Positions 60,095-64,000 of a stretch of DNA of 64,000 bases are shown one piece after another. The stretch is taken from the NCBI RefSeq assembly GCF_947495325.1, contig NZ_CANLYK010000004.1, positions 124,001 through 188,000 on the forward strand, in the 5' to 3' direction. Under the pieces are notes generated by a model that made no database searches, was not told where the DNA came from, and was given only the letters and a program-made list of their open reading frames with translations. The position numbers and the translations under genes were made by a program. Every line of letters starts with the position of its first letter. Position 1 is the first letter of the stretch. Source of the DNA: an uncultured Allomuricauda sp. (lineage in GTDB: Bacteria; Bacteroidota; Bacteroidia; Flavobacteriales; Flavobacteriaceae).

Positions 60095-62851
60095 TTAGAA
60101 AGTAATTAAAAAATTGGAGAGATTCTTTGAGCTGTCAATTTCCAATTTCTTTCTCAGTCTATACCGATGTATTTCAACCCCTCGAACCGTTATTGCCATT
60201 AAGGGTGCTATTTCTTTAGTTGATAGATTCATCTTAAGATAAGCGCACAGCTTTAAATCTTTTGGTGTAAGTGTCGGATATTTTTTCAATAATCTTTCAA
60301 AAAAATCGTCATGCAATTCCTTAAAATTGACTTCAAACCGTTTCCAGTCTTCGGTATCATGAATAGAGTTGTCCAATTTTTTCATGAATGATCGGTATCG
60401 CTGCGAACTTGGAAATTTCTCTTTGTTCATCACCAACATATTCTTCAACTCCAAAATCATTTCATTTTTCTTGGCAATATTCAATGTTGTACTGGTCAAT
60501 TCATTTTGTTTTATACGAATCTCTTTTTCCAGTTTATCTTTCTCTATTTCTACCATTCGCTCATGCTGTTCACGTTGCATCTGTTTTTGCAACTGGAGTT
60601 GTTTGCGTCTCAACTTCCTCTTATTGTAACTTCTTGTCCAATAAATAATCCCTACGGCTATTAAAATGTAAACCAATAAGCTCATGTATGAAAAATACCA
60701 GGGTGGGGCTATCTTGAATAAAATGGTATTTGGGTTGGAAATCCTATTGTCAATGCTTACTGAAGATATATTAAGTTCATAATCACCAAATGGCAGGTTC
60801 TGAAAATTAAGCTCGCCTTTATCAAGATAACCTGTTTTAGCAAGTTTCCCATCAAGCTTATAATAGTAACGTGCCTGATTCAATGTAGGCGATGCTATTT
60901 TGATAACTAAATTTTGAGAGTTCTTAAAGGAAATATCTTTTCTCTTTTTATTAATTACATGAAAACCCTCTTCGTCTTTAAAAGAACTCAACTTGGGTGT
61001 GGGCAAAACAAAATTGTCTAGCTGTCTCTTTAATTTTGAAAGGTTAATTTCACCAAAACCATCAGAAAGTGTAAACAGAAAAATGGAATCGTTGCGCTTT
61101 ATAATTTTTTGGGCTTCTGGCACCAACCGCTCTTGAAGCTGCGGATAGTTTATCACCAAACTATCCGACCTTAAATTTGTATAGGTTATCTCTTTATTCC
61201 CTTCCGTATCTGCAAACCAGAAATAATCGTCATCAAAATATAGGAGTTCTCTATTGGTAAAAGTTTCAAATTCCTTGAAAGTGATTATTTTATCTAGAAT
61301 AGGATCGTATTTATACCACAATCCCCTGTTGTTGAAAACAATTTGGTTTTTGATATTGTACAATCTTACGTTGTAATCGTCAGTAATCCCCTCATCTTTA
61401 AACTGCTTAACGTCTATCGCTTCATTGCTTTCCTTGTTTACTTTAATTCTATACAATCCTTTATAAGGATGTGCGGCCCAAATTGTGCTGGGGTTTTCAA
61501 AGCACAATTGTTTTGTAGGGAACTCAAACCCCTCAACCCTATCAACTTTCCAATTCCCTAAATCCTGTTTATCAAACTTTGCCAGACCATTATAATTCCC
61601 CTGTATATACGTTAATGTCTTTTCTGGCACTTTTACTATTTTGTAGCCTCCAGCTACGTCGGAAATTCTAGCCAAACTACCTCCATTAATTTTATATGTG
61701 GTTGAATTGTGTCCACATAACAGGTCGCCATCAATAACCTTCAAATCCCAAACATGGCCTTGGGTACCATCAACAAATTCAAGTTTCCCATCCTCAAAAA
61801 AGTACACTCCGGTATTACTCCCCATGTATAATTTTCCGTTATGTATTTCAATGTCGTAAACCGTACCCAATACCCCTGTAAAATCAGTGTAATAGTGTAT
61901 GGGATTGTTTAATTTTATATAATCTATTCCATTGTCAAGACCTAACCATAATTGATGGTCATAATATAGCATTGAGAGCACCGTATTATTTTGTAATCCC
62001 AATTGCCTATTTATATTTTCATAGGTCTCATTCTTCAAGTCATAGATGTAAATACCGTTCTTAATGGTACCAAAAGCAATCTTAGCATTACCAACACCAG
62101 TAATCTTGTTCAACTGCTGTTTCTTCAATTGATCGTTCAATTCTGATTCCCAAGGTGTCAATTTACCTTCTTTATCATACAAAAAACACCCATTAAGTTT
62201 GGTCCCTATTAGCAACCTATCCCCAATTAGGGCAATATCGGTTATTGTTTTGTTGTTCAATCGATCTTGGTCACTAAGAGCCACTAAATCATCTCCTTGC
62301 AACTCAAATAGCTCTTTACCGCTACTGGCCACAATTATTTTATCGTTGAACTCAATGAAGTGTGAGATTATTTGAATAGGGTCTATTACTTTGATACTAT
62401 CATTTTCGTAGCTATAGATCGAGGAAAAAGATCTGAACATTATCTTTCCATCAAACGAGATGATTTCCCAAAATTCTTCGCTTGTAAAAGTATGTCCCTT
62501 AATTAAATGGGTCAAGGATGTATATTCAAGACTCCCGAGTTCATTTTTTACCCAGTACCCAAACTCTTCATAGGACCCTGTAAAAATTCTTTCCTCATGG
62601 CAAAATACCGATCGTATTATGGTGTTATTGGGAAGTTTGTAGAGCGTCCATTCTTCGCCATTAAAGTGCAATAACCCGCTATTATTGGCCACAAACAACT
62701 CTCCGTCATCATTGCTTGAAATTCCCCAGTTCTTACTTGCCGCACCATATTCAATTGTCTTATAATTGTATACAGGGGGCAATAAATTCTGACCATTGAT
62801 CAAAAAAGAAAATGAAAACAATAGAAGAAATAAGTCTAGCTTTTTTTTCAT
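60095..62851 (-). CDS. Membrane-spanning propeller/Y_Y_Y sensor with LuxR-type HTH
   Basis: A 918-residue one-component regulator. After the signal peptide (MKKKLDLFLLLFSFSFLINGQ) a periplasmic two-component-regulator beta-propeller (about 20-630) and Y_Y_Y domain (about 640-715, RYYYKLDG, LPFGDYELNI) lead to one membrane helix (YMSLLVYILIAVGIIYW, about 718-736), a long coiled coil (KLRRKQLQLQKQMQREQHERM and on) and a C-terminal LuxR HTH (LTPKDLKLCAYLKMNLSTKEIAPLM, then VRGVEIHRYRLRKKL). There is no kinase or receiver domain, so DNA binding must respond directly through the membrane. It is the likely activator of the adjacent Sus locus. Confidence 0.9.
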   Translation of the reverse strand: MKKKLDLFLLLFSFSFLINGQNLLPPVYNYKTIEYGAASKNWGISSNDDGELFVANNSGLLHFNGEEWTLYKLPNNTIIRSVFCHEERIFTGSYEEFGYWVKNELGSLEYTSLTHLIKGHTFTSEEFWEIISFDGKIMFRSFSSIYSYENDSIKVIDPIQIISHFIEFNDKIIVASSGKELFELQGDDLVALSDQDRLNNKTITDIALIGDRLLIGTKLNGCFLYDKEGKLTPWESELNDQLKKQQLNKITGVGNAKIAFGTIKNGIYIYDLKNETYENINRQLGLQNNTVLSMLYYDHQLWLGLDNGIDYIKLNNPIHYYTDFTGVLGTVYDIEIHNGKLYMGSNTGVYFFEDGKLEFVDGTQGHVWDLKVIDGDLLCGHNSTTYKINGGSLARISDVAGGYKIVKVPEKTLTYIQGNYNGLAKFDKQDLGNWKVDRVEGFEFPTKQLCFENPSTIWAAHPYKGLYRIKVNKESNEAIDVKQFKDEGITDDYNVRLYNIKNQIVFNNRGLWYKYDPILDKIITFKEFETFTNRELLYFDDDYFWFADTEGNKEITYTNLRSDSLVINYPQLQERLVPEAQKIIKRNDSIFLFTLSDGFGEINLSKLKRQLDNFVLPTPKLSSFKDEEGFHVINKKRKDISFKNSQNLVIKIASPTLNQARYYYKLDGKLAKTGYLDKGELNFQNLPFGDYELNISSVSIDNRISNPNTILFKIAPPWYFSYMSLLVYILIAVGIIYWTRSYNKRKLRRKQLQLQKQMQREQHERMVEIEKDKLEKEIRIKQNELTSTTLNIAKKNEMILELKNMLVMNKEKFPSSQRYRSFMKKLDNSIHDTEDWKRFEVNFKELHDDFFERLLKKYPTLTPKDLKLCAYLKMNLSTKEIAPLMAITVRGVEIHRYRLRKKLEIDSSKNLSNFLITF

Positions 62852-62957
62852 ACTTGGACCCATTATTAAAAATAGGTAATCGCATCAAGATACAAAAGAT
62901 ACTTGTGCTATACTTCGCGTTTACAACTTCGACTTTGTTAGAAGAATTTGAGAATAA

Positions 62958-62987
62958 AAAAAGCTTCTCGTTCTTGAGAAGCTTTTT
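62958..62987 (-). terminator. Terminator of the original tRNA-Leu transcript
   Basis: A 12-bp perfect stem (AAAAAGCTTCTC / GAGAAGCTTTTT) with a 6-nt loop and T-run on the minus strand. It starts 3 bp after the CC of the tRNA 3' end and belongs to the disrupted tRNA gene. Confidence 0.75.
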
Positions 62988-62992
62988 CAAGG

Positions 62993-63045
62993 TGCGGGCG
63001 GAGAGACTCGAACTCTCACACCTCGCGGCACTAGATCCTAAGTCT
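62993..63045 (-). tRNA. Truncated tRNA-Leu(UAG), 3' half only (integration site)
   Basis: On the minus strand the sequence AGACTTAGGATCTAG gives the 3' part of the anticodon arm with loop CTTAGGA (anticodon UAG). A long variable arm (TGCCGCGAGGTGT), a perfect T arm (GAGAG-TTCGAGT-CTCTC) and the acceptor 3' strand CGCCCGC plus discriminator A follow. The 5' acceptor strand, D arm and most of the 5' anticodon stem are missing and replaced by unrelated AT-rich DNA. CCA is not encoded (CCT follows). This is the leftover tRNA end after an element integrated in the anticodon loop; the intact copy should lie at the far end of the element. Confidence 0.8.
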
Positions 63046-63063
63046 GGTATATATTGCACCAAT

Positions 63064-63101
63064 AAAACATAAATAATCTCATTTTCAATGATTTATGTTT
63101 T
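63064..63101. repeat. Perfect 11-bp inverted repeat beside the att junction
   Basis: AAAACATAAAT (63064-63074) and ATTTATGTTTT (63091-63101) are exact reverse complements around a 16-nt spacer. It may be a recombinase or excisionase contact, or a transcription stop. Confidence 0.55.
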
Positions 63102-63147
63102 CAATCATTTTATTTAAAGTCATTTAATATCAGTTGATTTCAATATT

Positions 63148-63223
63148 TGTTGTACCTATGTTGTACCCAGATTACCTAATAAATTAGTAACTTTAGGGCG
63201 GTTTTCATATCAAATGTTGTACC
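63148..63223 (+). repeat. Three TGTTGTACC direct repeats, likely recombinase arm sites
   Basis: TGTTGTACC occurs at 63148-63156, 63159-63167 and 63215-63223, between the tRNA junction and the integrase start. The first two are 11 bp apart. Short directly repeated sites in this place are typical arm-type binding sites of tyrosine recombinases. Confidence 0.6.
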
Positions 63224-63256
63224 TGATTTGACTTTCGGACTCAAAACAGGTTTACA

Positions 63257-64000
63257 ATGTCAACAAGTGCAAAAATTATTCTTCGTAAAAAGCCTAATTC
63301 GAAAGGTCTATATCCCCTTGCTATTAGGATAACTAAAGACCGTCGTTCAACATATAAACACATAGGTCATTATATTGAACTGGAAGATTGGGATACGAAA
63401 AATCTTAAAGTAAAGAAATCACATCCTAACGCGGAAAGCTTAAACAATCTCTTAACTTCAAAACTTTCAGAAGCTAGGAAAGGTTTAATCGTTTTACAGA
63501 CTAACAATAAGGATGCAACGGTTCGCCAAATTAAAAAGGAAATTTATAAACCAACTTCTAAACTCACTTTCTTTGATTTTGCAGACGAACATCTTGAAGC
63601 TCTTGTAGCAGAAAATAAAATTAATCGTCTTTCTACGGATTCTGCTTGGCTAAGTTATATTGAGAAATATTGCAAGGCACGACAGCTTACTTTTCAAGAA
63701 ATAGATGAACGATTCCTCAAAAAGTTTAAAATCTACCTTAAGGGCTCTTGCTCACTTACTGAAACTACTGCTATGAATGTTATGGTTTTAATTCGTTTAC
63801 TTTTTAATCGGGCAATAAAAGACAAGGTAGTTAGTAAGGAACTTTATCCATTCGGCACAGGTAAATTTAAAATCAAGTTTCCCGAAACTACCAAAACAGG
63901 GCTCACGGGCAAAGAAATAAAAGCCCTTGAAAATGTTTCTGAACTCTCCAATATGGAAGAACACTCGTTGAATGTTTGGCTTTTTAGTTTCTATTTTGCG
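63257..64000 (+). CDS. Tyrosine recombinase (phage integrase SAM-like), N-terminal part
   Basis: The first 248 codons of an integrase that runs off the right edge. Residues about 5-90 form the Bacteroidota arm-binding domain (IILRKKPNSKGLYPLAIRI, then YIELEDWD), about 105-205 the SAM-like core-binding domain (LTFFDFADEHLEALV, FKIYLKG, NVMVLIRLLFNRAI), and LTGKEIKALENVSELSN begins the catalytic domain. The catalytic Arg would follow LFSFYFA just beyond the window, so the active site cannot be checked. It is the recombinase for the adjacent tRNA-Leu junction and reads away from it. Confidence 0.9.
   Translation, partial: MSTSAKIILRKKPNSKGLYPLAIRITKDRRSTYKHIGHYIELEDWDTKNLKVKKSHPNAESLNNLLTSKLSEARKGLIVLQTNNKDATVRQIKKEIYKPTSKLTFFDFADEHLEALVAENKINRLSTDSAWLSYIEKYCKARQLTFQEIDERFLKKFKIYLKGSCSLTETTAMNVMVLIRLLFNRAIKDKVVSKELYPFGTGKFKIKFPETTKTGLTGKEIKALENVSELSNMEEHSLNVWLFSFYFA

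Larger units (their letters stand above)
62993..64000. mobile_element. Left end of an integrated element in tRNA-Leu (continues past window)
   Basis: The truncated tRNA 3' half marks one attachment junction. To its right come an 11-bp inverted repeat, three short direct repeats and a tyrosine recombinase gene reading into the element. The other end is not visible, so the size and type (phage, ICE, genomic island) are unknown. Confidence 0.7.

Noticed and set aside
62991-63060. Intact tRNA-Leu gene
   Set aside because: No 5' acceptor strand or D arm can be found above the anticodon arm; only the 3' half is present.
1-64000. CRISPR arrays, rRNA genes, intact insertion sequences
   Set aside because: I saw no regularly spaced repeats with unique spacers, no rRNA signature, and no transposase gene other than the partial recombinase at the right edge.

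Overview
The window is chromosomal DNA from a member of the Flavobacteriaceae (Bacteroidota), most likely a marine, aerobic or micro-aerobic glycan degrader. Supporting signs are the low G+C content, SusC/SusD-type genes, the fused CcoN-CcoO subunit, a ccoS-NO-Q-P-G-H gene order, and promoters built on the Bacteroidota -7 box (TAnnTTTG). Genus cannot be fixed from the sequence alone.

Layout. (1) 1-11.1 kb: housekeeping genes, namely the start of an asparaginase gene, tatD, a retropepsin-like protease, the 2-oxoglutarate dehydrogenase E1/E2 pair, a secreted amidohydrolase, galE, a sugar aminotransferase and KDO transferase. (2) 11.1-37.9 kb: an island of energy, stress and low-oxygen genes. 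It holds a hibernation factor, phosphofructokinase, PEP carboxykinase, an SLC13 transporter, three universal stress proteins, a ROK kinase, TonB, a GCS2-CBS ligase paired with an AstE/AspA-type hydrolase, hemN, the whole cbb3 oxidase operon with its assembly genes, ccoI, and a Crp/Fnr regulator. (3) 38-42.8 kb: a TPR hybrid sensor kinase with an AraC output domain, two small lipoprotein genes, a decayed fragment of a universal stress protein gene and a nested palindromic repeat. (4) 42.8-62.9 kb: a polysaccharide utilisation locus (SusC, SusD, LamG surface protein, two GH144-like enzymes, GH43, GH3, sulfatase, EEP-family enzyme) with its own membrane-spanning LuxR-type regulator. (5) 63.0-64.0 kb: the edge of an integrated element, with a truncated tRNA-Leu 3' half, repeats and the start of a tyrosine recombinase gene.

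The main discovery is regulatory. Nine palindromic sites of the form TGAYW-NN-WRTCA sit in front of ten promoters in region 2. In nine of the ten promoters the site centre lies exactly 29.5 nt before the first base of a TAnnTTT(G/A) -7 box, and in the tenth 30.5 nt. One site lies between ccoI and the Crp/Fnr gene and serves both directions with the same geometry. This makes region 2 a physically clustered Crp/Fnr regulon. It joins high-affinity respiration (cbb3), anaerobic haem synthesis (HemN), ribosome hibernation (HPF), the glycolysis/gluconeogenesis switch (PFK, PckA), TonB, universal stress proteins, and an uncharacterised GCS2-CBS plus AstE/AspA pair.

The polysaccharide locus probably captures a glucan, perhaps a beta-1,2-glucan judging from the two GH144-type enzymes and the GH3 enzyme, through SusCD and the LamG lipoprotein. 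The sulfatase and GH43 enzyme suggest a decorated or mixed substrate.
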